The notes beneath the pieces are model-generated. The model was not told where the DNA came from and did no database searches. It saw nothing but the letters and a program-made list of their open reading frames with translations. From contig CAJTUD010000080.1 in assembly GCA_910579725.1 (NCBI GenBank), positions 1 through 11,416 on the forward strand: a stretch of 11,416 bases of DNA, written 5' to 3'. The DNA is from an uncultured Oscillospiraceae bacterium. Lineage in GTDB: Bacteria; Bacillota; Clostridia; Oscillospirales; Oscillospiraceae. The position numbers and the translations under genes were made by a program. Positions 1 to 6,950 of the stretch are shown here, piece by piece; the stretch's first letter is position 1; each line of letters starts with the position of its first letter.

Positions 1-1278
1 GGCCACGTCAGTTTTGCCGTCCCATACAAAGGTCTGCTTGGTCTTATTCACATCGGGGCTTTTGGTGTAGCCCTCCGGGGGAGTGACCTCCTCGGCGGTG
101 TAACTGCCCAGGGGCATATCCTTCCAGGGCACGTCCGTCAGGTAGCCGCCCGCGCCGGTGACGTAGGTCCCGGTGAAGTCGTTGTCCACGCCGGTGATCT
201 TGATGACTGCTCCGGCAAGGCCCCTGGTGGGATCGTCCGCGTCCACCTTGCGGATACTGCCCTCGCCGGTGATCTCAGGAGTATCGCTAAACGTAACCGT
301 TACAATTTTGTTGGCTCCATTGGGCAGAACGACATACTGGGGACCCGCGTTGTCGATCTCATAACCCTCCGGGGCTTCCAATTCCGTCACGGCGTAGGTG
401 CCCGCTTCCAGCTTGGATACGGTAACAGTGCCGTCGCTGCCTGTTACCACTTCCTTGGAGTAGGCACCATTTTCGGAGGCTACCTTGAACCGCGCCCCCG
501 ACAGGCCCTTGTTGGGATTCGTGCTGTCTACCTTTTTGATGATCAGGTCATACAGCTCACGGGTCACGGTCAGTTCACCGATCATGATGGCCTGCACATC
601 ATTTGCCGGATGGTAGCTGGAGCCGGGACCGGCATATGCGTATTCATAAACGGCGCACTCGCCCCATACGCCCTGCGCGCCCAGGTCGAGGATATACTGC
701 GCCCGGTCCCGGAACGATCTGCCGTCCATAGTCTCGTCAATACTGGAATAATTGGTGTGTTCCAGATTGTTGTAGACGCACAGCAGTTCCTCAGCGCAGG
801 CAACCACGGGGTCGGACAGCAGACCGGCCTTGTAGCGCCAGACGATGGCCTGGGTCCAGGAGTTCATCGTCCATGCGTAGTTGCTGTCCCACACATCATC
901 TACACCCAAAGCCTTGGCTTGATCAGTAAAGACGCCGGTGGAGTGGGCGTAGAAGTACGCCATCATGGTTTTGACGGTGGGGTCGTTGACCGGCTTGGGA
1001 CTCCCCCAGGTGTGGCCCTCCAGTGACCAGCCCATGCCCTTGCCCTTCTCGGCACAGAAGCCCATGGTGCTTTTTCCGTTAAGTCCAAAGTGCATCTGGT
1101 GCAGATGGCAGGTACCCAGAGCCGGGGACTCATACTTGACCCCATTGTGGGTGCAGTCGTCCATCTTGATGGTGTCCGGCGTGGCGGCGAGGGCTGTGCC
1201 GGGGAGCAGGCCCAGCACGCAGACCAGGGCCAGCAGAGCCGCGATCAGGCGGGTTCGGGGAAAATGGAACTTTTTCAT
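1..1278 (-). CDS. Surface adhesin: thioester-type domain plus Cna-B/SpaA repeats (3' end outside window)
   Basis: The reading frame is open from ATG at 1278 to the window edge (426 residues, C-terminus missing). AAAGGAGG precedes the ATG by 11 bases. Residues 1-32 are a signal peptide (basic start, hydrophobic core, ALAA). Residues about 40-235 resemble a thioester domain: Cys75 in the motif GFCAEKG and Gln143 in WTQAIVW would be the bond-forming pair. Two Cna-B/SpaA-like repeats follow, at about 245-335 and 341 onward. Each has the usual Lys near its start (KKVD at 248, RKVD at 343) and a Glu before the closing PEGY motif (Glu299, Glu397), which are the expected isopeptide partners. Proteins of this design are wall-anchored adhesins whose C-terminal sorting motif is cut by a sortase; that end is not visible here. 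A sortase gene lies two genes upstream. Other cysteines (42, 57, 161, 167, 208) could form disulfides. The repeat assignment is firm, the thioester assignment moderate. Confidence 0.85.
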   Translation of the reverse strand, partial: MKKFHFPRTRLIAALLALVCVLGLLPGTALAATPDTIKMDDCTHNGVKYESPALGTCHLHQMHFGLNGKSTMGFCAEKGKGMGWSLEGHTWGSPKPVNDPTVKTMMAYFYAHSTGVFTDQAKALGVDDVWDSNYAWTMNSWTQAIVWRYKAGLLSDPVVACAEELLCVYNNLEHTNYSSIDETMDGRSFRDRAQYILDLGAQGVWGECAVYEYAYAGPGSSYHPANDVQAIMIGELTVTRELYDLIIKKVDSTNPNKGLSGARFKVASENGAYSKEVVTGSDGTVTVSKLEAGTYAVTELEAPEGYEIDNAGPQYVVLPNGANKIVTVTFSDTPEITGEGSIRKVDADDPTRGLAGAVIKITGVDNDFTGTYVTGAGGYLTDVPWKDMPLGSYTAEEVTPPEGYTKSPDVNKTKQTFVWDGKTDVA

Positions 1279-1302
1279 AGCTTGTCAGCCTCCTTTTTGA
1301 CA

Positions 1303-1340
1303 GAAAACGGCCCTCCAGCTTACGCTGGAAGGCCGTTTTG
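1303..1340 (-). terminator. Terminator-like hairpin between CAP gene and adhesin gene
   Basis: Bases 1304-1312 pair with 1331-1339 (AAAACGGCC/GGCCGTTTT), then after one mismatch 1314-1319 pair with 1324-1329, around a four-base loop. On the minus strand the stem ends in GTTTTCTG, a short U tract. On the plus strand it is followed by a longer T-rich run. It starts 14 bases after the CAP gene stop and sits just before the adhesin ribosome binding site, so it may end or dampen transcription into the adhesin gene. The short U tract makes efficiency uncertain. Confidence 0.65.
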
Positions 1341-1353
1341 GTTTTATTTTCGC

Positions 1354-2133
1354 TTACGCATAAAAATTGACGCTGTTTGGGATTCCGACGAACATGTAGC
1401 AGTAGGTGATGCCGTCGTACTGGGTCACACCCACGCCGATGCAGTCGCATCTTGAGTCGATCATGGTCTCGAAGTGACCGGGAGAGTTGATCCAGTTGTC
1501 GACGGCGCGCCGGGCGGCGTCGTCTGTGCCGGTGAACACGGTGAGGTTGTCACCGAAACCGTAGGGGTAGCCGGCGTCAGCGGCGGCTTGGCCCTCCTCT
1601 GCGGCGTGATGCCAGGTGTAGCGCCGGTCGGAGCAGGCTTGGGCGGCGGTCATCAGGGCCTCGCTGACCGGCAGCTCCGACACGCCGTTGGCCTTGCGGG
1701 TCTGGTTGATCAGCCGGATCATCTCCTGCCGGATCTCCAGGTTGTCCGTCAGGCTGGCGCTGCCCATGCTGGCGGGAGCTTCCGGCGCGGCGGGGGCGGC
1801 GGAGCCGACCGTCAGCGTCATGCTCCCGCATTCCCCGGCGCTGTTGGATGCGGTGATCTCCGCAGTCCCCGCCCCCTTTGCGACAGCCACCCAGAAGGTC
1901 AGCACCTGCTCCACCGCTACTGTGTCCGGGTCGCTGGAGGTGACGGTGTAGTCGATCCCGCTGGGGCCGATGATCAGGCCGCTTCGCTCTCCTACCTCCA
2001 GGGTACTGCCCTTGTAGCTGCTCACCCGGATGGGTTCGTTGGGCGCTTCCGCTGCCGCGGCGGGGACGGTGAGCCCAATGGTGAGGGTGGCTGCCGTCAA
2101 TGCGGCGGCAATGCGCTTTTTCATGCTGGTCAT
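1354..2133 (-). CDS. Secreted CAP-domain (SCP/PR-1-like) protein with Ig-like segment
   Basis: The protein has 259 residues. The ATG at 2133 follows AGGAGG with eight bases between. Residues 1-28 form a signal peptide ending in PAAAAE. Residues about 34-110 look like a bacterial Ig-like (BIG2-type) segment, with a typical VAKGAGTAEITA strand. A short Ala/Pro linker leads into a CAP domain at about 134-250: EMIRLINQTRKANG is the opening helix, GDNLT (194-198) stands where the family usually has GEN, NWINSPGHFETM (213-224) holds His220, and IGVGVTQYDGITYCYMFVG closes the fold. His175 or His176 may supply the other conserved histidine. CAP proteins of Gram-positive bacteria are secreted or wall-associated; their activity is often unknown. 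No membrane or sorting anchor is visible. The terminator-like hairpin follows the stop. Family assignment is firm, function open. Confidence 0.9.
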   Translation of the reverse strand: MTSMKKRIAAALTAATLTIGLTVPAAAAEAPNEPIRVSSYKGSTLEVGERSGLIIGPSGIDYTVTSSDPDTVAVEQVLTFWVAVAKGAGTAEITASNSAGECGSMTLTVGSAAPAAPEAPASMGSASLTDNLEIRQEMIRLINQTRKANGVSELPVSEALMTAAQACSDRRYTWHHAAEEGQAAADAGYPYGFGDNLTVFTGTDDAARRAVDNWINSPGHFETMIDSRCDCIGVGVTQYDGITYCYMFVGIPNSVNFYA

Positions 2134-2261
2134 ACTTTTTTCCTCCTGTATTCCGTATTTTTTGGTGCTTTTGCAAGCAATACAATATCGGAACAGAGGT
2201 CAAAAGTCGAGAAGAAAATGCAATCTAAAATGGAGAAACGAGCGGGCGAAAACGAAGCATA

Positions 2262-3116
2262 TTAGCTAATTTCCACGCCCTGGACGCACCACCGCTGATC
2301 CCGCTGGTCACGGACGCAGGTGTAAAGGGTGATCATGTTGGTGGTGGAGGCGGCGAGGGCGCTGCGGTCTGTCTCGCTCACCTTGGAAACGGAGGTCACC
2401 TCATAGGTGCGGGTCCCAAGCTGTGTGGTCAGGGAGATGGTATCGCCCACCTCCAGCGTATGGATCTCCCCGAAGTGATTGTTCACGCCCCGGTTGTGGG
2501 CCGCCAGCGCCACGTTTCCATCCCAGATAGAGGTGTCCTCAAAGTGTCCCGCGCCCTTCTTCAGCGCGGCGCTGTCCGTACCCTGGTAGATCTTGACGCT
2601 CAGGCCGATGGCGGGGATCTTCAGTGTTCCCAGACTGCCGTTGCTGTAGTAGAGGTCATCTGTCACCGCCGTATAGCCGCCTGAAGCACTGCCGGGGTTG
2701 GTCACTGTCACCGAGGACGAGCCGGGGACATAGACGGAGCCGATGCCGGAATCCGTTTCCAAACTGCCGCCCATGGCGGGAGGCTGAATGACACCGGTGC
2801 TGCCGTTGATGATGGCTCCGGAGGTGGGCTGATAGCCGGGAGCCAGATTGGGAGTGAGGGGCGTGCCGGTGTGCAGGGTGTCGGCGCTGTAGCTGCCGAA
2901 GGCGGGGGGAGCGAGAGCGGCGTTCTTGCTCACGTCCTCGTTTTTCATGGCCCCGCCGCCAGGGGTATGCACCACCTCAATGGACGTGGACTTGCCGTAC
3001 TCCGGGTTGCCAGCTCCGTCGATAGTGTACTCCAGAGGCTCCGCGGCATAGGCGGTCGCCATCATGGAGGCCGTCATGCACAGAGCCAGGAGGAGCATGG
3101 TCAGTTTCTTCTTCAT
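2262..3116 (-). CDS. Sortase, class D/E-like
   Basis: The protein has 284 residues if started at ATG 3116 (MKKKL). In-frame GTG codons at 3119 and 3125 are alternatives; AAAGGA lies 12 bases before the ATG and 9 before GTG 3119, so GTG 3119 is also credible. The catalytic domain is about residues 155-284: His207 in LAAHNRG, Cys267 in TLYTCV and Arg275 in QRWCV form the sortase triad, and TLxTC is the classic active-site motif. Sortases cut a sorting motif on secreted proteins and join them to the peptidoglycan or to each other. The N-terminus ends in TAYAAE and looks cleavable rather than a plain membrane anchor; residues about 30-150 form a Gly/Ser/Pro-rich, low-complexity stretch. Likely substrates are the adhesin at 1-1278 or proteins outside the window. 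The neighbouring 3153-4082 product lacks a sorting motif. Confidence 0.9.
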   Translation of the reverse strand: MKKKLTMLLLALCMTASMMATAYAAEPLEYTIDGAGNPEYGKSTSIEVVHTPGGGAMKNEDVSKNAALAPPAFGSYSADTLHTGTPLTPNLAPGYQPTSGAIINGSTGVIQPPAMGGSLETDSGIGSVYVPGSSSVTVTNPGSASGGYTAVTDDLYYSNGSLGTLKIPAIGLSVKIYQGTDSAALKKGAGHFEDTSIWDGNVALAAHNRGVNNHFGEIHTLEVGDTISLTTQLGTRTYEVTSVSKVSETDRSALAASTTNMITLYTCVRDQRDQRWCVQGVEIS

Positions 3117-3152
3117 CACATTCACCAGTCCTTTCTGATTACGGGTTTGGAA

Positions 3153-4082
3153 TTACGCATCCTCATCGCCGCCCTCGGCCAGCTCACTGCGCCGTTTGAG
3201 GAACAGGGCGATCCCGATGCCGCCGCCAGCCGCGGCGATGAGGCCCAGAGGCGCCAGCAGGAGCGGCCAGTTGAAGCTGGCGGCGGGGGCCGGATCGGTT
3301 GCCTCCAGACCGTCGTCCACAGGCTCCACAGGCTGGAGGGGCGTCCCCTCGAAAATTGCCACATACCGGGTCTTGTTCAGGGCGATTCTGCTGACTGTCC
3401 CAGTGTAGTCGGCGGTGACGGTATAGCCTTTGACATAGCTGCTGGTGGCGCTGCCGGTGTAGGTGGCCACGGCGGTGTAGCGGTCGCCCAGGGCGTAGCC
3501 GTCCAGACTTCCCGTGTTGTCCGTCTGCCAGCTGACGTCCTGGAGGGTCAGAGTGCGCCCTCCGTCCTGGATGGTCTTGGGGATGTACTGGGTGTCCTGT
3601 CCCGCCAGATTGGGATAGGTCCGGGTGGCGGAGACCTGCTTGGTGGAGCTGCCGTAGCCGGCCACCTCCACCTGCACCGTATCCAGCCGCAGGGTCAGCG
3701 TCCCGGCAAGGCCGTCGTCGGTGATGAACGCCTTCTCCTGGGGCAGCAGAGCCAGCACAGAGGCCATATCCTTGTTTTTACTGTCCAGCGTCACCGTCTC
3801 GGTGTGCTGGCGGCTCTCATGCTCCGGAAGTTCCTGCTTGAGTAGATCCACCAGGGTGTAGTGGTATCCGTCCTGCTCGAAGTCCGAGCGGGGGATGCCG
3901 GTGGGATCGTCCTCCGGGGACAGATCGTAGAACTTGCGGATCTCAGTTCCGTCCTCACTTTGGGTGACGGAGCTGGGGTAGCAGACCTGGGCGGGGTCGG
4001 CCCACTCCGCCGCGTAAGCGGCGGGAGCGAGGGCCATAGTCAGCGCCAATGCCAGGGCGCAGACTGCGGTCAGTTTCTTCAT
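3153..4082 (-). CDS. Signal-peptide protein with C-terminal membrane anchor, function unknown
   Basis: The protein has 309 residues. The ATG at 4082 follows GAGGAGGAA, directly after the stop of spoVG (14 bases between the genes). Residues 1-25 are a signal peptide ending AAYAAE. The central part (about 26-265) is polar and beta-rich with many Thr/Ser/Tyr. Residues 271-295 form a hydrophobic membrane segment followed by KRR and an acidic tail (EGGDEDA), so the body should lie outside the cell with the C-terminus inside. There is no LPxTG-like motif before the membrane segment, so sortase anchoring is not indicated. It lies 36 bases upstream of the sortase gene and is probably co-transcribed with it. 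I do not recognise a named family; an assembly or partner role for the surface module is an inference from position. Confidence 0.8.
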   Translation of the reverse strand: MKKLTAVCALALALTMALAPAAYAAEWADPAQVCYPSSVTQSEDGTEIRKFYDLSPEDDPTGIPRSDFEQDGYHYTLVDLLKQELPEHESRQHTETVTLDSKNKDMASVLALLPQEKAFITDDGLAGTLTLRLDTVQVEVAGYGSSTKQVSATRTYPNLAGQDTQYIPKTIQDGGRTLTLQDVSWQTDNTGSLDGYALGDRYTAVATYTGSATSSYVKGYTVTADYTGTVSRIALNKTRYVAIFEGTPLQPVEPVDDGLEATDPAPAASFNWPLLLAPLGLIAAAGGGIGIALFLKRRSELAEGGDEDA

Positions 4083-4096
4083 CGTCGTTTCCTCCT

Positions 4097-4465
4097 CTAC
4101 ATTTTCATTTCCGGGTCGGGCGGAGCATCCTGGCTCTGGCCCTCCTGCTGGCGCTGTGGGATCTGAGCCAGAGTCTGCTGATAGGCGTCCAGCACTGCCT
4201 GATGGAACTGCTGGTGGAACTCCTTCGTACAGGGAAAGCAGATGTCCTTATAGCCGTCCCTGCCCTTGTAGCTGGGCATGGAGACGAAGGGGCCGTTGCT
4301 GCCCTCCACCACCTTGACGCCCCGGATAGCGAAGCACCCGTTCAGGTTGACGGAGGCGTCCGCCAGGACGGGACCGCTGGCGTGGAGGGAGTGGATTTTC
4401 ACATCCACCTGCATGGGGAGGGTCTCCCGCTGAGATGTGAGGGTCGGGTCAGGGGCCTGTTTCAT
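4097..4465 (-). CDS. spoVG: SpoVG family protein
   Basis: The protein has 122 residues, longer than the usual 85-100 of chromosomal SpoVG. The ATG at 4465 follows TAGGAGGAA at good distance, 37 bases after the previous stop. The SpoVG domain spans about residues 18-96: VDVKIHSL, the ADASVNLNGCFAIRGVKVV strand pair, EGSNGPFVSMPS (54-65) and DICFPCT match the family pattern. SpoVG proteins bind nucleic acids and act as broad regulators in Firmicutes. Copies on mobile elements are common, with unknown targets. Residues 97-122 are a Gln/Pro-rich extension ending PDPEMKM, which resembles the Met-rich tails of several neighbours. The protein has no signal peptide and is cytoplasmic. It is the last gene before the secreted-protein module and could regulate it, but nothing in the sequence proves this. 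Confidence 0.9.
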   Translation of the reverse strand: MKQAPDPTLTSQRETLPMQVDVKIHSLHASGPVLADASVNLNGCFAIRGVKVVEGSNGPFVSMPSYKGRDGYKDICFPCTKEFHQQFHQAVLDAYQQTLAQIPQRQQEGQSQDAPPDPEMKM

Positions 4466-4502
4466 TGTCGGTTCCTCCTAAAAAATTTTTGGTAAAATGG
4501 AA

Positions 4503-5261
4503 TTACTCCATGGTCATGCCGCCCATGGCGGGCCCAGTGTCCTGTTCCTGCTGGGGAGTGCGAAGCTCCTCCAGCTTCTCCCGCGCCCAGTCCGGCAGAT
4601 ACTGCTCATCCAGAACGCCAGCGAAGTCGGAGCGGTTCCAGCGGGTCTTTTCGCCGTCGCCCAGGCAGGTGGCGTAGACCGCCTGACCTCTGGCGTGGGG
4701 AGAACAGCCAAAGCCGCCTTCCGCCAGCCAGAGCATATTGCGGGGGTCCCAGCAGCTCTCCCGGAGCGTGTCGGGACGCATCACCAGCACTTTGCCCTTG
4801 TAGTCCTGCTCCAGCGGGTTACCGGCACAGTGTTCCAGGCCGAACAGCCCCAGCGCCTGGTATGCGTCCCTGGCCTGTCCGATGAACGACTCCAGCAGTC
4901 CCGCGGCGGTATCCACCGCGTAGCAGCGGTTATATTTGCCATCCTGGGGAACAAAGGTTTTCCTGCCCCACCGATAGGTCTCATCGCTGACCAGATGCTT
5001 GCAGGCCGACTCGCGGAACTCCTGCAGGGAGTTGGCGAGGACAAAGTTCACCCGCTTGAAGCCGAACTGTTCCAGCACAGACTGGGCGCAGCCCTCGGCC
5101 AGCGACTCGTCCGCCTCATTGAAATAATCCCGGACCGCCTGCTCAATGGCTCTGGCGCAGTCCACATTCACCCGAAAGCTGTCCTCGTGCATCTGCGTCT
5201 GCCTCAGACGGCGGGCGTCGGCGCGGGAGTAGGGGTACAGATAGGGAAAATCAGCCGCCAT
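4503..5261 (-). CDS. DUF3849-type protein of mobile elements
   Basis: The protein has 252 residues. The ATG at 5261 overlaps the end of the AbrB-like gene by 11 bases, which indicates translational coupling. The N-terminal part, about residues 5-90, matches the DUF3849 pattern as I recall it: LYPYSRADARR, then the SFRVNVDCARAIEQAV helix and EQFGFKRVNFVLANSLQ. Residues about 95-230 contain KGKVLVMRPDTL and WDPRNMLWLAEGGFGC segments that I cannot place. The protein ends in GGMTME, a tail close to those of the ArdA-like and DUF4314-type proteins upstream. It has no signal peptide, membrane segment or obvious catalytic motif. The family is found almost only in conjugative elements and phages of Clostridia and has no established function; proximity to the methylase and ArdA-like genes suggests a role in transfer or host-defence evasion. 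Confidence 0.8.
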   Translation of the reverse strand: MAADFPYLYPYSRADARRLRQTQMHEDSFRVNVDCARAIEQAVRDYFNEADESLAEGCAQSVLEQFGFKRVNFVLANSLQEFRESACKHLVSDETYRWGRKTFVPQDGKYNRCYAVDTAAGLLESFIGQARDAYQALGLFGLEHCAGNPLEQDYKGKVLVMRPDTLRESCWDPRNMLWLAEGGFGCSPHARGQAVYATCLGDGEKTRWNRSDFAGVLDEQYLPDWAREKLEELRTPQQEQDTGPAMGGMTME

Positions 5262-5757
5262 AGACGGTATCCTCCGCGATCAGATGCTCCTCCAGCCTGC
5301 CCAGGCAGGCGCCCACCACCATGAAGGTCTCCAGCAGATCCGCCGGAAGGTCCCGCAGGTCATAGCGGTGTTCCGCCGCCAGAACCGTAATGGTGTGGGC
5401 CTCCTCGTCCACCTCGGCGCACAGCTTGGCCCCATCGGGGATGCCGGCGGCCTCCCGCAGATACTCGTTCACCTGAACGATTTCCTCCTCGAAGTCATTG
5501 TAGGGGCAGCTGTCCTTATCACAGTCCTCACAGGGGCCGCAGACCTCCGACAGGTAGTGGAGCAGCTGGGCCGACGTGCTCGTGAGCTGTTGGACAACGG
5601 CCAGCAGCTCCGGCGCGCTCATCCGCCCGTTCAGCACCAGCATGGCCCCATCCAGGGTGTGGTACTCCACCTTGTCGCCGGCGTTGAACCCGGCCAGCCG
5701 TGCGGCGGTCACTGGAAGCAGGAGGCCCTTGGGTGTGATCTCTTTGATGAATTTCAT
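5251..5757 (-). CDS. AbrB/SpoVT-like DNA-binding protein with cysteine cluster
   Basis: The protein has 168 residues from ATG 5757, which follows GGAGG with eight bases between. An upstream in-frame start at 5802 lacks such a site and would run into the methylase gene. Residues 1-45 (MKFIKEITPKGLLLPVTAAR, then GDKVEYHTLDGAMLVL) have the length and strand pattern of an AbrB/MazE/SpoVT swapped-hairpin domain, which binds DNA as a dimer. Residues 46-70 are helical. Cys73, Cys76, Cys79 and Cys84 form a CxxCxxCxxxxC cluster that could hold a metal, followed by an acidic, mainly helical region to the end. The gene overlaps the next one by 11 bases and follows the methylase by 22 bases. It may be a local regulator of the cluster. 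The N-terminal family call is fairly good; metal binding is a guess from residue spacing. Confidence 0.8.
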   Translation of the reverse strand: MKFIKEITPKGLLLPVTAARLAGFNAGDKVEYHTLDGAMLVLNGRMSAPELLAVVQQLTSTSAQLLHYLSEVCGPCEDCDKDSCPYNDFEEEIVQVNEYLREAAGIPDGAKLCAEVDEEAHTITVLAAEHRYDLRDLPADLLETFMVVGACLGRLEEHLIAEDTVYGG

Positions 5758-5779
5758 GTGATATTCCTCCGTTTTCTGA

Positions 5780-6613
5780 TTAAATTTCCTGCCCGAAATC
5801 AAACAGGTTCAGCTGTGTGGCGGCACGCTGCCGCTCGGTCATGTCGTAGTTGGCGATGAACACCTCGGCAAACTGGCAGTTGGGGTCGTACCGCTGCTTG
5901 ATGTTGTTCAGCCGGGTGACCGCCTCGATCTGGATGCCGGGGGCATCGTACAGCTCCCGGACAAAGGCGTCGTCGTTGTAGGAGAGCAAGAACTTCCCCT
6001 CAATGGACAGAAGGGCGTCCCGCAGGCGGATGTGGTCCTTCTCTGTGAATCCGTCCTCCCCGATGTTCTGGTAGTACCCCTCTGTGGCGTGGTAGGGGGG
6101 ATCACAGTAAAAGAGGCTCACCGGGCGGTCGTACTGCCGGATGAGCTTCTCAAAGTCCTTGTTTTCCACCACCACATCCTTCAGACGCCGGTGGGCCTGC
6201 TCAATAAGGGGGAAGTTGGCCCGCATATCGTGGGGCTGGCTGCCGTAGCTGGTGAGGGCGGAGGCGTAGCTGTAGCGGATGATCTGATAGAACCACGCCG
6301 CCCGCTGGACGTCGGTGGTGCGCTGGCGGCGCAGGGCCAGCCGCACCCGGTCAAAGTCCTCACGGGAATTGAGAACATATTTCAGGGCGTTCATCAGCAG
6401 ATCCGGCTTGTCCCGGACACAGCGGTACAGGTTGGCAAGAAGGCTGTTGAAGTCGTTGTAGACCTCAAAATCCCTGCCGGGGGGCTTGTGGAACAACACC
6501 CAGCCGCCGCCCCCGAAGACCTCAATGTAACGTTCATAGTACAGAGGGAACCTCTGCACCACCTCCTCCCGCAGCGCCTTTTTGCCGCCGACCCAGCTCA
6601 TGAAGCTGTTCAA
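5780..6613 (-). CDS. DNA adenine N6-methyltransferase, D12 class (Dam-like)
   Basis: The protein has 277 residues, normal for the family. The start is TTG at 6613, eight bases after GGGAGG and overlapping the previous stop as TTGA. The ATG 12 bases on has no well-placed site and would cut residues before the first conserved motif. WVGGKK (7-12) and EVFGGGGWVLF (31-41) are the AdoMet-binding motif, YNDFN (52-56) is the ribose-contact region, and DPPY (171-174) is the catalytic motif of N6-adenine enzymes. The order of motifs fits the alpha/D12 (Dam, DpnM) class. It methylates adenine in a short target that cannot be read from the sequence. No restriction endonuclease gene is beside it, so it looks like an orphan methylase, which on mobile elements can protect the DNA from host restriction or alter gene expression. 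Its neighbours include ArdA-like genes, in line with a protective role. Confidence 0.95.
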   Translation of the reverse strand: MNSFMSWVGGKKALREEVVQRFPLYYERYIEVFGGGGWVLFHKPPGRDFEVYNDFNSLLANLYRCVRDKPDLLMNALKYVLNSREDFDRVRLALRRQRTTDVQRAAWFYQIIRYSYASALTSYGSQPHDMRANFPLIEQAHRRLKDVVVENKDFEKLIRQYDRPVSLFYCDPPYHATEGYYQNIGEDGFTEKDHIRLRDALLSIEGKFLLSYNDDAFVRELYDAPGIQIEAVTRLNNIKQRYDPNCQFAEVFIANYDMTERQRAATQLNLFDFGQEI

Positions 6614-6936
6614 GGGCTGTCACCTCCCGGGATGCGGAGCTGGGCGGTATCGAACTTCTCCAGCGACTGGTTCAGGCCCCGGATGGCGGCGGCGATGCCG
6701 CTGATCCGGTGGGTCATGTGGGCGATGGTGGCGCGCACCTCCTGCTCCGAGGCGGCATAAAAGTAGCCGCTGGAGCTGCTGGCGATGGGGACGCCCCTGC
6801 GCCGGAGCCGGTTGACCGCGTCCCGCAGTTCCTTGCCCCGGACGGAGAAGGTCCGCTCCAGTTCCCGGCTGGTAGCGGCGCCGCCCTCGCCCAGATGGTA
6901 CTGCCGCAGATATTCGGCCAGCTGTTTATCCTCCAT
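6610..6936 (-). CDS. Winged-helix-like DNA-binding protein
   Basis: The protein has 108 residues from ATG 6936, which lies four bases after GGAAAGGAGG. Upstream in-frame start codons fall inside the RNA structure and lack a site. Residues 20-60 read as a winged helix: TSRELERTFSV is the first part of the helix-turn-helix, GKELRDAVNRLRRRGVPIAS the recognition helix, and SSSGYFYAAS the wing. Residues 64-95 form one long helix (EVRATIAHMTHRISGIAAAI) that could dimerise. This pattern is common in small proteins of phages and conjugative elements of Clostridia. The gene is the first after the structured region at 6951-7129 and is joined to the methylase by a TTGA overlap, so its expression level probably sets that of the methylase too. 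DNA binding is inferred from the fold only. Confidence 0.8.
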   Translation of the reverse strand: MEDKQLAEYLRQYHLGEGGAATSRELERTFSVRGKELRDAVNRLRRRGVPIASSSSGYFYAASEQEVRATIAHMTHRISGIAAAIRGLNQSLEKFDTAQLRIPGGDSP

Positions 6937-6950
6937 GATTCCTCCTTTCC

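Noticed and set aside
2134..2261. Promoter before the CAP gene (TTGACC and TATTGC on the minus strand)
   Set aside because: The spacing is only 15 bases and the -10 box is poor; an internal promoter is possible in this AT-richer gap but not supported well enough to list.
1474..2265. Plus-strand open frame of 263 codons
   Set aside because: It is antisense to the CAP gene, Gly/Val-rich with no family signature and no good ribosome binding site; a GC-rich shadow.
3153..3280. Sortase anchoring signal at the end of the 3153-4082 product
   Set aside because: It has a membrane segment and a basic stop but no LPxTG-like motif before it; read as a plain membrane anchor.
2871..3845. Plus-strand open frame of 324 codons
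   Set aside because: It spans the antisense of two well-supported secreted-protein genes, and its composition (Gly, Val, His, Gln) is typical of reverse-frame translation.
4497..5324. Plus-strand open frame of 275 codons
   Set aside because: It is antisense to the DUF3849-type gene, which has family motifs, a coupled start and the shared tail.
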